Assembly (NCBI RefSeq): GCF_014334115.1
Contig: NZ_CP060494.1
Coordinates: 372,001 to 436,000 of the forward strand
Source: Sphingosinithalassobacter sp. CS137
GTDB lineage: Bacteria; Pseudomonadota; Alphaproteobacteria; Sphingomonadales; Sphingomonadaceae
Length of the DNA stretch: 64,000 nucleotides
Reading direction: 5' to 3'
A program made the position numbers and the translations under genes. Positions 40,411 to 49,649 of this stretch are shown here, one piece after another. Numbering within the stretch: the stretch's first letter is position 1; every line of letters begins with the position of its first letter. The notes under the pieces were generated by a model. That model saw only the letters and a program-made list of their open reading frames with translations, was not told the DNA's origin and did no database searches.

Positions 40411-41271
40411 TCAGGCGTCGAGCTGGCGCTCGCCCTCGGCTGCGGTCTCGGGCTCGGTCGCCGCGGCGGGCTGCTCGGGTTCAGCCGCCGGCGCCGGCTC
40501 ACCGCTCTCGGTGCCGGTGTCGGCAACCGCAGCCTCGACCGGCGGCTCCTCCATAGCGCCGAAATCACGGCCGCTGCTCACCATCGCATCCTGGCCGCCG
40601 CGGGTGGCGGCGATCGAGACGGCCTCGCAGTACAGACGGATCGCCCGGCTGGCGTCGTCGTTCGCCGGAACGGGGAAGGCGATGCCGTCGGGCGACACGT
40701 TCGAATCGAGGATCGCGACGACCGGGATGCCGAGCGTGTTGGCTTCCTTGATCGCCAGCTCTTCCTTGTTCGCGTCGATCACGAACATGATGTCGGGAAT
40801 GCCACCCATGTCGCGGATGCCGCCAAGGCTCAGCTCGAGCTTGTCGCGCTCGCGGGTGAGGTTGAGGATTTCCTTCTTGGTCAGGCCGTGCGTGTCGCCG
40901 CCCAGCTGTTCCTCGAGGTTCTTCAGGCGGCGGATCGACTGGCTGATCGTCTTCCAGTTGGTGAGCATGCCGCCCAGCCAGCGATGGTTGACGAAATGCT
41001 GGCCCGAGCGGCGCGCGGCCTCGGCGATCGGCTCCTGCGCCTGGCGCTTGGTGCCGACGAACAGCACCTTGCCGCCCGAGGCGACGCTGGCGTTGATGAA
41101 GTCGAGCGCGCGCGCGAACAGCGGCACGGTCTGCGACAGATCGATGATGTGGACGCCATTGCGATCGCCGAAGATGTACGGCTTCATCTTCGGATTCCAG
41201 CGGTGGGTCTGGTGACCGAAGTGCGCGCCCGATTCGAGCAGCTGCTGCATGGTGACGACGGGAGCCGCCAT
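40411..41271 (-). CDS. rpsB: 30S ribosomal protein S2
   Basis: A 286-residue S2. [48 protein letters not shown] and the C-terminal core [13 protein letters not shown] are diagnostic. The last 50 residues form an acidic Ala/Glu/Pro tail beyond the E. coli length, common in alphaproteobacteria. GGAAGGAGA precedes the ATG. The 255 bases upstream to the divergent small membrane protein gene hold its leader and promoters for both. Confidence 0.97.
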   Translation of the reverse strand: MAAPVVTMQQLLESGAHFGHQTHRWNPKMKPYIFGDRNGVHIIDLSQTVPLFARALDFINASVASGGKVLFVGTKRQAQEPIAEAARRSGQHFVNHRWLGGMLTNWKTISQSIRRLKNLEEQLGGDTHGLTKKEILNLTRERDKLELSLGGIRDMGGIPDIMFVIDANKEELAIKEANTLGIPVVAILDSNVSPDGIAFPVPANDDASRAIRLYCEAVSIAATRGGQDAMVSSGRDFGAMEEPPVEAAVADTGTESGEPAPAAEPEQPAAATEPETAAEGERQLDA

Positions 41272-41410
41272 AGGGATAGTCTCCTTCCGGTTGATCCTCT
41301 GGGAAGCGATGACTCCGGGTGCGTTCAGGCACCGGCGGAGCACCGGGTTATGTGCTTCCCATGCGGGTTGAGCGCGGGCCCTTAGCCGAGACGCGGACGA
41401 AATACAAGCG

Positions 41411-41439
41411 TTGACACCGGAACACACACGGAACATACC
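41411..41439 (+). promoter_or_regulatory. Putative LexA-controlled promoter of the small membrane protein gene
   Basis: TTGACA at 41411-41416 is a perfect -35 hexamer; a weak -10 (CATACC) follows after 17 bases. Between them lies GAAC-N7-GAAC at 41420-41434, the alphaproteobacterial SOS box read on the opposite strand as GTTCCGTGTGTGTTC. It matches the recA box of this window at 11 of 15 positions. The box would block RNA polymerase directly. Eight fixed bases can occur by chance about twice in a window of this size, so the support comes from the extra matches and the placement. Confidence 0.5.
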
Positions 41440-41526
41440 GTGGTCGTAACGGGATTGACGGTCGTTCCACTGCGGATCAGGCGGAACGGCTTCCGCTTCG
41501 ATACTGCCACAAAGGGGAGATGTTCG

Positions 41527-41748
41527 ATGATGTCGCTGCTCACTTCGCTGCTGTTCTCAGGCGTATTGCTCGCTTCGCTATGGACCATCATATCCACGGT
41601 CTTGCCGCGCGCGCCGCGCGCGCTGTTCCTGCTGCGCTACGGGCCGGTGGTCGGCGCCGAACTCCCACCGCGGCCGCGCGGAGCGGGTCGTGGCCCGGTC
41701 GTGCGCGTGCAGACGGTGTCGGCGCGCGGCATCTCGGTCGCGGCATGA
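41527..41748 (+). CDS. Small single-pass membrane protein, possibly SOS-induced
   Basis: A 73-residue protein, unrecognised. Residues 3-28 form one hydrophobic segment ([16 protein letters not shown]); the remainder is strongly basic with at least nine Arg and ends [14 protein letters not shown], suggesting a cytoplasmic C-terminal tail. AAAGGGGAGAT lies just upstream of the ATGATG start. The gene stands alone, divergent from rpsB and convergent with psd, three bases from its end. The upstream LexA-like promoter suggests DNA damage induction; small SOS-induced membrane proteins such as Caulobacter SidA inhibit division, but no homology to it is claimed. Confidence 0.65.
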   Translation: MMSLLTSLLFSGVLLASLWTIISTVLPRAPRALFLLRYGPVVGAELPPRPRGAGRGPVVRVQTVSARGISVAA

Positions 41749-41751
41749 CCG

Positions 41752-42474
41752 CTATTGCGCCACCCCGGTAACGGAGCCCGCTCCCCTACGGGCGAGCACG
41801 GTCTCGCCCGCAATCGTGCGCTGACCGAGCGCAACCTGGCAGCCATAATCGTCAGGCAAATAGACGTCGACGCGGCTACCGAAGCGGATCAGCCCCACAC
41901 GCTGGCCGCGCACCACCATGTCGCCAGGCTTTACGAAGCTGGTAATCCGCCGCGAGACGAAGCCGGCGATCTGCGTGAAGCCGATCCGCAGCCCGTCACG
42001 ATCCTCGACGACAATATGCTGCCGTTCATTCTCCTCGCTCGCCTTGTCGAGATCGGGATTGAGGAAACGGCCGGAGACATAGACGACCTGGCGCACACTG
42101 CCCCCGACCGGCGTGCGGTTGAGATGCACGTCGAAGATGCTCATGAAGATCGATACGCGCGTGAGCGGAGCGTCGCCCAGTCCCTGCGGGCCGGTGAGCT
42201 CGGCAGGCGGAGGCAGGCGCTCGATCATTGTCACCAGCCCGTCGGCAGGCGAAATGATCAGTCCCTCCCCCTGCGGCGTGACACGCACCGGATCGCGGAA
42301 GAACGCAGCGACCAAAGCCGTTAGAATGATCAGCGGCCAGGTCATGAAGTCCAACAGCAGCCACGCGAGGAACGCGGCGACGCCGGCAATCAGCACATAT
42401 TTGCGACCTTCCGGGTGAATGTCGGGTATCCGCCACTTCACAGTCGCGGCGGATGACGTCTCGTTCGCTGGCAT
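41752..42474 (-). CDS. psd: Phosphatidylserine decarboxylase
   Basis: A 240-residue pyruvoyl enzyme of the short, archaeal-like type that makes phosphatidylethanolamine. N-terminal hydrophobic segments lie about 23-58. Conserved stretches include [42 protein letters not shown] and the self-cleavage region [13 protein letters not shown], where Ser after Gly becomes the pyruvoyl group. A start 11 codons upstream is open but MPANETSSA was chosen. The usual partner gene pssA does not follow it here. Confidence 0.94.
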   Translation of the reverse strand: MPANETSSAATVKWRIPDIHPEGRKYVLIAGVAAFLAWLLLDFMTWPLIILTALVAAFFRDPVRVTPQGEGLIISPADGLVTMIERLPPPAELTGPQGLGDAPLTRVSIFMSIFDVHLNRTPVGGSVRQVVYVSGRFLNPDLDKASEENERQHIVVEDRDGLRIGFTQIAGFVSRRITSFVKPGDMVVRGQRVGLIRFGSRVDVYLPDDYGCQVALGQRTIAGETVLARRGAGSVTGVAQ

Positions 42475-42653
42475 GTTGCAGCTATAGCTGTGTCGCAGGT
42501 GCAACACAAACCTTCCCCGGGGCCCCCGCCCCGAGCCGCAGACGGCTTAAACCCATGCGATAAAACAAGTGCTTGCTGCGTTCGCACCGTCCTCGTTGCG
42601 CTATATTGGGAAGGTGCGGCTCCGCGCGGGGCGGTGTCGCGAAGGAGCGGTTT

Positions 42654-44441
42654 ATGCTCAATCGTGTGTCGATTTCCCACAAGCTCGCCCTTGCCTTCGC
42701 GCTGGTCCTCGCGACCGCTGCGGCAATGTGCATCTATGTCTTCGCCACTTCGGCGCATGTCGCGGCGCTGACCCGGACCAACGACCGGATCGATCACGAG
42801 CAGGCGCTGTCCGCCGAGGCGGAGAATGCACTGCTGCTCGCCGTCACCAATCTGCGTGGCCATGCGGTTAGCGGCGATCCCGCCGATCTGGCGGCGTTCC
42901 GCGCGAGCCTCGACCATTTTCGGCGCGCGGCCGGCGAGCTTCAGTCGCTTCTCGAGGATCCGGCCGAAAAGGCGGCGCTCGCCGATGCGGTCGAGCGTGC
43001 CGAACAGTGGCAGCATGCCCACGCGGATCAGGTCATGGCGGGGCTCTCCCCCGAGGTTGCGGCGCAGGTGCAGCGGCTTGCCGCCACTGGCGGCGAAGGC
43101 GAAGTTGCCGAACTGATCGGAGGAGTGGAGGCGATCCGTGTAGCCAAATACGAGGCCGTGCAGGCGAGCCTCCACGAAATCGGTGTCGCCAGCGTGCATG
43201 AAGAGATTGCAGTAGTGGTGAGCGGCGTCCTGCTGGTGATCATCATCGGCGCATCGTGGTTCCTGTTGCGCCAGATGCTCAGCCGTCCGATCGTCGAGAT
43301 GACCGGCACGATGCGCGACCTTGCCGCCGGGAACAATGACGTGACGGTGCCCGGCACGCATCGCGGCGACGAGATCGGCGCAATGGCCAGTGCCGTGCTC
43401 GTTTTTCGCGATACGGCCGTTGCCAAGGCCGCTGCCGATTCCGAGCGCGCGCGTGCGGAAGCCGAGCAGAGGCTGGTGGTCGAAACCCTCGCGGTTCAGC
43501 TCGGGCGCGTGGCGGAGGGCGATCTCGCCGCCGATATCGGCCCTGCCTTCCCCCCAACCTATTCGGGCGTCAGGACCAGCTTCAACGACGCGCTCGCATC
43601 GCTGCGGGAACTCGTCGGGGCGGTGATGACCAGCGCCGCCGCGATCCGGGGCAGCGCCGATGAAATCGCGACGGCGACCGAAAGCCTCGCCAAACGGACC
43701 GAGGCGAACGCCGCAAGCATCGAGCAAAGCTCGGCCGCCATCACGCAGATGAAGGCGCGGGCGGAAGCCACCGCCGGCGCTGCGCAGCGCACGTCGGGAA
43801 GCGCCGGCGAGGCGACGACGGTCGTCGCCGACGGGCGCGCCGTGGTGGACCAGGCGGTCGCCGCGATGGTGCGCGTCGCCGATAGCGCCACCAGCATCGA
43901 CGGAGTCATCGACGGGCTCGACAAGATCGCCTTCCAGACGCGGGTGCTCGCCATGAACGCGGCGGTGGAAGCTGGCCGTGCCGGCGAGGCGGGCCGCGGC
44001 TTCGCGGTGGTTGCCGATCTGGTTTCGGCCCTCGCGATGCGCGCGGAGGAAGAAGCCGGACGCGCCCGCAGTCAGCTTTCCACCACGCGCGGCGACATCG
44101 AGTCCGCCGTATCCGCAGTCGATCAGGTCAATGGTGCGCTCGACACAATCCACACTAGCGTCGAGGACGTCCAGGCGCTGGTGAGCGGAATCGCGGGCGA
44201 CAACCACGCGCAAGCCTCGGCAGTCGGCGAAATCAGCGGCGCGATGCTCTCGATGGACCGCGCGACGCAGCAGAATGCCGCAATGGTCGAGGAATCTGCG
44301 GCGGCGACCCGCAGCCTCTCGGGCGAGATCGCGTCGCTGGTCGAGACTGCGGCACGCTTCCGGGTGACGGCTCCAGGCCTGGGGGCGCCGCCGCACGGCT
44401 CTGCGCGCCGGGCCCCGCAGACACTCGCCGTCGCGGCCTAA
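42654..44441 (+). CDS. Methyl-accepting chemotaxis protein
   Basis: A 595-residue chemoreceptor. TM1 is about 9-31, a helical periplasmic domain follows, TM2 is about 185-206, then HAMP (LSRPIVEMTGTMRDLAAGNN) and the cytoplasmic signalling helices. The hairpin tip reads IAFQTRVLAMNAAVEAGRAG then EAGRGFAVVADLVSALAMRA, differing from the usual tip in that the normally invariant EVR is LVS. The ligand domain is not recognised. No che genes are adjacent, so it works with a distant array. It is divergent from psd across 179 bases. Confidence 0.93.
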   Translation: MLNRVSISHKLALAFALVLATAAAMCIYVFATSAHVAALTRTNDRIDHEQALSAEAENALLLAVTNLRGHAVSGDPADLAAFRASLDHFRRAAGELQSLLEDPAEKAALADAVERAEQWQHAHADQVMAGLSPEVAAQVQRLAATGGEGEVAELIGGVEAIRVAKYEAVQASLHEIGVASVHEEIAVVVSGVLLVIIIGASWFLLRQMLSRPIVEMTGTMRDLAAGNNDVTVPGTHRGDEIGAMASAVLVFRDTAVAKAAADSERARAEAEQRLVVETLAVQLGRVAEGDLAADIGPAFPPTYSGVRTSFNDALASLRELVGAVMTSAAAIRGSADEIATATESLAKRTEANAASIEQSSAAITQMKARAEATAGAAQRTSGSAGEATTVVADGRAVVDQAVAAMVRVADSATSIDGVIDGLDKIAFQTRVLAMNAAVEAGRAGEAGRGFAVVADLVSALAMRAEEEAGRARSQLSTTRGDIESAVSAVDQVNGALDTIHTSVEDVQALVSGIAGDNHAQASAVGEISGAMLSMDRATQQNAAMVEESAAATRSLSGEIASLVETAARFRVTAPGLGAPPHGSARRAPQTLAVAA

Positions 44442-44540
44442 CCACGGGCGGGTCGATCGTCGGCGCGTGCCCGGTTGATCCGCCGTCGGCTTGGTCCTAG
44501 ACGCTCCGGCAAACTTCCCCCTAGGACGAGCGAGACATTG

Positions 44541-45761
44541 ATGGCTAAGATTCAGGTGAAGACTCCCGTCGTGGAGATCGACGGCGACGAGATGACTCGG
44601 ATCATCTGGCAGTGGATCCGCGAGCGCCTGATCCAGCCGTATCTCGACATCGACCTCGAATATTACGACCTGTCGATCCAGAAGCGCGACGAGACCGACG
44701 ACAGGATCACGGTCGAGGCGGCCAAGGCGATCCAGAAGTACGGCGTCGGCGTGAAGTGCGCCACGATCACGCCGGACGAGCAGCGGGTCGAGGAATTCGA
44801 TCTCAAGAAGATGTGGAAGTCGCCGAACGGCACGATCCGCAATATCCTGGGCGGCGTCGTCTTCCGCGAGCCGATCGTGATGAAGAACGTCCCCCGCCTC
44901 GTTCCGGGCTGGACCAAGCCGATCGTCGTGGGCCGCCATGCCTTCGGCGACCAGTACAAGGCGACCGACTATCGCGTCCCCGGCCCCGGCAAGCTGCGCC
45001 TGGTGTTCGAAGGCGACGACGGCACCGTGATCGACGAGGAAGTGTTCCAGTTCCCGAGCGCCGGCGTCGCGATGGCGATGTACAATCTTGACGATTCGAT
45101 CCGCGATTTCGCGCGCGCCAGCCTGAACTACGGCCTGGACCGCAAGTGGCCCGTCTATCTGTCGACGAAGAACACGATCATGAAGGCCTATGACGGCCGC
45201 TTCAAGGACATCTTCCAGCAGGTTTTCGAGGAAGAGTTCGAGGCGAAGTTCAAAGAATTGGGCATCGAGTATCAGCACCGCCTGATCGACGACATGGTCG
45301 CCTCCGCGCTCAAGTGGCACGGCGAGTTCGTCTGGGCCTGCAAGAACTATGACGGCGACGTGCAGTCGGATACGGTCGCGCAGGGCTTCGGCTCGCTCGG
45401 CCTGATGACTTCGGTGCTGATGACTCCCGACGGCAAGACGGTCGAGGCCGAGGCGGCGCACGGCACGGTCACGCGCCACTATCGTCAGCACCAGCAGGGC
45501 AAAGCGACTTCGACCAACCCGATCGCGTCGATCTTCGCCTGGACCGGCGGGCTGAAGTATCGCGGCAAGTTCGACGGTACTCCCGAAGTGACCAAATTCG
45601 CCGAGACGCTCGAGCGGGTCTGCGTCGAGACGGTCGAGGGAGGCCAGATGACCAAGGATCTCGCGATCCTGATCGGTCCCGATCAGCCGTGGATGACCAC
45701 CGAGCAGTTCTTCGAAGCCATTCGCGAAAATCTGGAGCGTACGATGGCGAAGCAGGGCTAG
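44541..45761 (+). CDS. icd: NADP-dependent isocitrate dehydrogenase
   Basis: A 406-residue enzyme of the homodimeric, eukaryote-like subfamily, converting isocitrate to 2-oxoglutarate. [20 protein letters not shown] is the subfamily's start; substrate residues lie in [13 protein letters not shown] and the metal Asp residues in [10 protein letters not shown] and [22 protein letters not shown] is the coenzyme loop. The frame is open upstream but lacks homology. A stem-loop follows the stop. Confidence 0.97.
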   Translation: MAKIQVKTPVVEIDGDEMTRIIWQWIRERLIQPYLDIDLEYYDLSIQKRDETDDRITVEAAKAIQKYGVGVKCATITPDEQRVEEFDLKKMWKSPNGTIRNILGGVVFREPIVMKNVPRLVPGWTKPIVVGRHAFGDQYKATDYRVPGPGKLRLVFEGDDGTVIDEEVFQFPSAGVAMAMYNLDDSIRDFARASLNYGLDRKWPVYLSTKNTIMKAYDGRFKDIFQQVFEEEFEAKFKELGIEYQHRLIDDMVASALKWHGEFVWACKNYDGDVQSDTVAQGFGSLGLMTSVLMTPDGKTVEAEAAHGTVTRHYRQHQQGKATSTNPIASIFAWTGGLKYRGKFDGTPEVTKFAETLERVCVETVEGGQMTKDLAILIGPDQPWMTTEQFFEAIRENLERTMAKQG

Positions 45762-45767
45762 TCTTCA

Positions 45768-45801
45768 GCCGGAGGCGCCGCTTCCCCGCGACGCCTCCGG
45801 C
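45768..45801 (+). terminator. Stem-loop after icd
   Basis: GCCGGAGGCG and CGCCTCCGGC pair perfectly (10 pairs, 14-base loop) seven bases after the icd stop. There is no T run, so it may stabilise the 3' end or work with Rho rather than act as an intrinsic terminator. Confidence 0.55.
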
Positions 45802-45999
45802 GAATGAATATGGTCGGAGCGGTGCCCGCGCTGCCGAGCCGGACCAAGCTCCGATCGAGCCGGTCGACGTTTCCGGTCAGCAACCTGGCCGGCTCCCGGT
45901 CCGGCAGGATCTGCCGTTTCGCCGCTCGCAATCGCGACATCGGCGTCCAATTCGGCAACTCTGCATGACAAGCGGCGGCGCAACCGCTTAGATACGCAG

Positions 46000-47781
46000 A
46001 TGCTCAACGTCGACAACAGCGGTTTCAGCGATGCGCTCGTGATCCTGGGCGCGGCCGGGCTTGTGATCCCGGCGTTCGCGCGGTTCCGGATCAGCCCCGT
46101 GATAGGCTTCATTCTGGTCGGGATCCTCGCCGGCCCGGCGGGTCTCGGATCGCTCGTCGACGAATATCCCTGGCTCTACCACATCACCATTTCCGATCCG
46201 CACGCGATCGAACCCTATGCCGAGTTCGGCATCATCCTGCTGCTGTTCTCGATCGGCCTGGAGCTGTCGTTCAAACGGCTCTGGATGTTGCGGACGCTGG
46301 TGTTCGGCGTCGGCGCGGCGGAGTTGCTGGGAGCAGGCATCCTCATCGGAGTGGGGCTGCATCTCATCGGTCAGGCATGGGGCGGCGCAATCGGGCTTGG
46401 TCTCGCGCTCGCGCTCTCCTCCACCGCGCTGGTCCTGCCGATGACCGGCACCGCCTCACCGGTCGGCCGTGCGGCATTTTCGATGCTGCTGTTCGAGGAT
46501 GTCGCGCTCGTGCCGATCATCTTCATGCTCGGCGCGATGGCCCCCACCGCCACCGAGACCGGCTGGGTGGGGCTTGCAAGCGTCGCCGGCTGGGGGCTGC
46601 TGACCATCGCAGTGCTGTATGTCGGCGGCCGCTTCGTCTTACCCAAGCTCTTCGCCCAGGCGGCGCGCACCAAGAGCCCGGAACTGTTTCTGGCGGCGAG
46701 CCTGCTCGTCGTCATCGTGGCGAGCCTCGCCACCACGGCGTCAGGCCTCTCGCCGATTGTCGGCGCACTGATCGCGGGACTGCTGATCGCCGAAACCGAG
46801 TATCGCAGCGAAGTCGAGGCGATTACCGTCCCGTTCATCGGCCTTGCGCTGGGCGTGTTTCTGATCACCGTGGGCATGCAGCTGGATCTTCGGCTGGTGG
46901 CGGCGAATTGGACCGAGCTGCTGATGGCGATTCTGGGAGTGATGGCGATCAAGGTCGCCGTCACAGTCGGGCTGCTCAAGCTCAACGGGGCCCGCACCGG
47001 CGTAGCCGTCGAAACCGGCGTGCTGATGGCCAGCCCGTCGGAGACCACGCTGATCGTGCTCGGCGTAGCGGCGGGCGCGGGGCTGATCCTTCCTTCCACC
47101 GCAGCCTTCTGGACCACGGTGACGGCGATCGGCCTCACGGTCACGCCGCTGCTCGCCAGCGCCGGCAAGGCAGTCTCCCGACTGATCGAGGGCCGCGCAC
47201 AGGCAGCCGAGCCGGAAGCCGCGATCGCTCCGGAAGGGCCGGGCACGGTCGTGATCGGTTTCGGGCGCGTGGGGCGCACGGTAGCCGACATGCTCGCACG
47301 CCACGGCCAGCGCTATGTCGCGGTCGATGCCGACATCGACACAGTGAGCACCGCGCGGCGCGAAGGCTATCCGGCGCTGTTCGGAAACGTCACGCGATCC
47401 GAGTTCGTCGATCGGCTCAATCTCGGCCGTGCGACCGCGCTGGTGCTGACGATGGACGATCCCGTGCTGACGGTGCACCTCACTCGGCGCGTCCGCAACT
47501 GGGTGCCGCATTTGCCGATCATCGCCCGCGCCCGGGATTCGAGCCATGCAGCGGAACTCTACAAGGCCGGCGCCACCGATGCAGTGCCCGAGACGCTGGA
47601 AAGTTCGCTGCAGCTTTCCGAGGCGCTGCTGGTCGACCTCGGAATTGCCGTGGGGCCAGTGATCGCATCGATCCACGACAAGCGCGACGAGATGCGCAAA
47701 TCGATCAAGGAAGCCGCGGGACTCGAACGCGAGCCGCGGCTGCGCAACTCGCGCAAACGCGACATCGAGGCAGAGGCCTGA
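46000..47781 (+). CDS. CPA2-family cation:proton antiporter with TrkA-N domain (KefB/YbaL-like)
   Basis: A 593-residue membrane protein. About twelve transmembrane helices span residues 8-395, with the family motifs SPVIGFILVGILAGP and SSTALVLPMTG. The cytoplasmic nucleotide-binding domain starts VVIGFGRVGRTVADMLARHG with downstream FGNVTRSEFVDRL and ends in a short basic tail. Such proteins export K+ or exchange cations for protons, gated by nucleotide or glutathione adducts. The gene shares a transcription unit with the following acyl-CoA dehydrogenase gene (15-base gap). The 238 bases upstream hold the icd stem-loop and no convincing gene. Confidence 0.92.
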   Translation: MLNVDNSGFSDALVILGAAGLVIPAFARFRISPVIGFILVGILAGPAGLGSLVDEYPWLYHITISDPHAIEPYAEFGIILLLFSIGLELSFKRLWMLRTLVFGVGAAELLGAGILIGVGLHLIGQAWGGAIGLGLALALSSTALVLPMTGTASPVGRAAFSMLLFEDVALVPIIFMLGAMAPTATETGWVGLASVAGWGLLTIAVLYVGGRFVLPKLFAQAARTKSPELFLAASLLVVIVASLATTASGLSPIVGALIAGLLIAETEYRSEVEAITVPFIGLALGVFLITVGMQLDLRLVAANWTELLMAILGVMAIKVAVTVGLLKLNGARTGVAVETGVLMASPSETTLIVLGVAAGAGLILPSTAAFWTTVTAIGLTVTPLLASAGKAVSRLIEGRAQAAEPEAAIAPEGPGTVVIGFGRVGRTVADMLARHGQRYVAVDADIDTVSTARREGYPALFGNVTRSEFVDRLNLGRATALVLTMDDPVLTVHLTRRVRNWVPHLPIIARARDSSHAAELYKAGATDAVPETLESSLQLSEALLVDLGIAVGPVIASIHDKRDEMRKSIKEAAGLEREPRLRNSRKRDIEAEA

Positions 47782-47796
47782 GCGGAGAGGAATTCG

Positions 47797-49419
47797 ATGG
47801 CACGCTATGCCCCGCGGACCGCGTTGCAGACGCATGAGGTCACCAACCAGCCGCCCGAATTCGGCGGCCGCAACTTCTTCGCCACCGACGCTGCACTGCG
47901 CGAGGCGGCGCTACGCGAAGGCGGCGCCTGGCTGGAGGCGCCGCTCGCCGCACTTGGCGCCGCAGTGGGGTCCGAGCATGTGCTCGAACTGGGCGAGCTC
48001 GCCAACCGGCACCTGCCCGAACTGATCCGGTTCGACCGCTATGGCCGGCAGATCGACGAGGTTCGCTTCCACCCCGCCTATCACGAGCTGATGACGCTGG
48101 CGATGGAGCATGACATCCACGACATCGCCTGGCGGCGCGAGGGACCGGGCGGGCATGTCGCCCATGCCGCGATGCTGGCGCTGTTCACGCAGGCCGAAGC
48201 GGGCGTGATGTGCCCGATCAACATGACCTATGCCGCGGTGCCCGCGCTGCGCACCGACGCCGAGACCGCCGGGCCCTGGCTCGCCGCGCTGATCGGCGGC
48301 GAATATGACGCGCCGCTGGTGCCGATTCCGGGCAAGCGCGGCATCACGCTGGGCATGGCGATGACCGAGAAGCAGGGCGGCAGCGACGTGCGGGCGAACA
48401 CGACGCGTGCCGAGCGCGACGGGCGCGGCTGGCGGCTGACCGGCCACAAGTGGTTCTGCTCGGCGCCGATGAGCGACGGCTTCCTGACGCTTGCCTACAC
48501 CGACGCGGGGCTGAGCTGCTTCCTGGTGCCGCGGATCGCACCCGACGGCAGCCGCAACGCGATCCATGTGATGCGGCTGAAGGACAAGCTGGGCAACAAA
48601 TCCAACGCCTCGTCCGAGATCGAATATCACGGCGCCCATGCCGAACTGCTCGGCGAGGAAGGCCGCGGCGTGCGGACGATCATCGACATGGTCCACCACA
48701 CCCGGCTGGGCACGGTCGCCGGAACGCTGGGCATCATGCGGCGCGCGCTGGCCGAAGCGGTGCACCACGTCCGCCACCGGCGCGCGTTCCAGAAGACGCT
48801 GATCGACCAGCCGGCGATGACCGCGGTGATCGCCGATCTCGCAACCGAATATGAGGCGGCGGTGCTGCTGGTGATGCGGGTCGCCCGCGCGTTCGACGAC
48901 GAGCCGGCGTTCGCCCGGCTGGGCGTAGCGGTCGCCAAATACTGGCTGACCAAGCGCTGCGCCAATTTCGTCTACGAGTGCATGGAATGCCTGGGCGGCG
49001 CGGGGTACGTCGAGGAGACGCCCCTGCCCCGCTATTATCGCGAGGCGCCGCTCAACGCGATCTGGGAAGGATCGGGCAACGTCATTGCGCTCGACATCCT
49101 GCGCACGCTGGCGAAGGAACCGGCGGCACTCGAGGCGTTCCGCACCGAGCTGGCGGCGGCAAGCGGCGGCGATGCGCGGTTCGACCGCGAAGTCGTCGCG
49201 CTCGCCGAGCGACTGGGCGAAGGCGCGCCCGCCGAGGCGGAGGCCCGCTTCGTCGCCGAGCGGCTGGCGCTGCTGCTCCAGGCGTCGCTGCTGATCCGGC
49301 ACGCGCCGGCGGCGATAGCCGATGCGTTCGTCGCGACGCGCATCGCGGGCGGCGGCGGCCGCAGCTTCGGCACGCTGCCGAGCGGATGCGACACGCAGGC
49401 GATCGTCGCGCGGCAGTGA
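47797..49419 (+). CDS. AidB-like acyl-CoA dehydrogenase
   Basis: A 540-residue flavoprotein. The AidB-type N-terminus is present (ALQTHEVTNQPPEFGGRNFF, FDRYGRQIDEVRFHPAYHEL), as are the FAD-binding MTEKQGGSDVRANTTRA and the C-terminal ECLGGAGYVEETPLPRYYRE and WEGSGNVIALDILR. E. coli AidB protects DNA during alkylation stress and can have weak isovaleryl-CoA dehydrogenase activity. Here it sits behind a Kef-type antiporter, both systems tied elsewhere to electrophile stress, which makes a detoxification role plausible but unproven. GAGAGGA precedes the start. Confidence 0.92.
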   Translation: MARYAPRTALQTHEVTNQPPEFGGRNFFATDAALREAALREGGAWLEAPLAALGAAVGSEHVLELGELANRHLPELIRFDRYGRQIDEVRFHPAYHELMTLAMEHDIHDIAWRREGPGGHVAHAAMLALFTQAEAGVMCPINMTYAAVPALRTDAETAGPWLAALIGGEYDAPLVPIPGKRGITLGMAMTEKQGGSDVRANTTRAERDGRGWRLTGHKWFCSAPMSDGFLTLAYTDAGLSCFLVPRIAPDGSRNAIHVMRLKDKLGNKSNASSEIEYHGAHAELLGEEGRGVRTIIDMVHHTRLGTVAGTLGIMRRALAEAVHHVRHRRAFQKTLIDQPAMTAVIADLATEYEAAVLLVMRVARAFDDEPAFARLGVAVAKYWLTKRCANFVYECMECLGGAGYVEETPLPRYYREAPLNAIWEGSGNVIALDILRTLAKEPAALEAFRTELAAASGGDARFDREVVALAERLGEGAPAEAEARFVAERLALLLQASLLIRHAPAAIADAFVATRIAGGGGRSFGTLPSGCDTQAIVARQ

Positions 49420-49649
49420 GTCGCGGCGTCGGCGGCGCTTCGCTTCGCGGTTTTCCCGCCGATCCTTTGCGAATCTTGCGCCGCCGCGATCTTAAGTTGC
49501 GCGGAGCCGCAAGCGGGGATCGACCGTGTCAAAGAGCCTGCCGAGGCTGGCAGATCGTCGGCGTGTAGGACAGCCATTTCCGCACGCCGCAACAAAGCCC
49601 CGCCCGGCCACGTTCCCCACGGACCCGCAGAAGAGGAGCAGATCGCACG

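Noticed and set aside
41440..41526. Longer start for the small membrane protein
   Set aside because: The upstream start lies where the promoter and leader are expected, while AAAGGGGAG sits before the ATGATG at 41527.
44495..44526. TCCTAG and CTAGGA inverted repeat upstream of icd
   Set aside because: Only six bases per arm with a 20-base spacer; likely chance, although CTAG is usually rare.
42438..45491. A 1017-codon open frame antisense to the chemoreceptor and icd genes
   Set aside because: Shadow frame of two well-supported genes.
45758..45958. 66-codon minus-strand frame between icd and the antiporter gene
   Set aside because: Overlaps the icd stop and its stem-loop, has no ribosome site seen, and is Arg-rich without domain; not enough support.
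49420..49649. Small gene or RNA in the 230-base gap before the BCCT transporter gene
   Set aside because: No coherent frame, terminator or known RNA motif seen; the 139-codon frame starting inside it is a shadow of the transporter gene.
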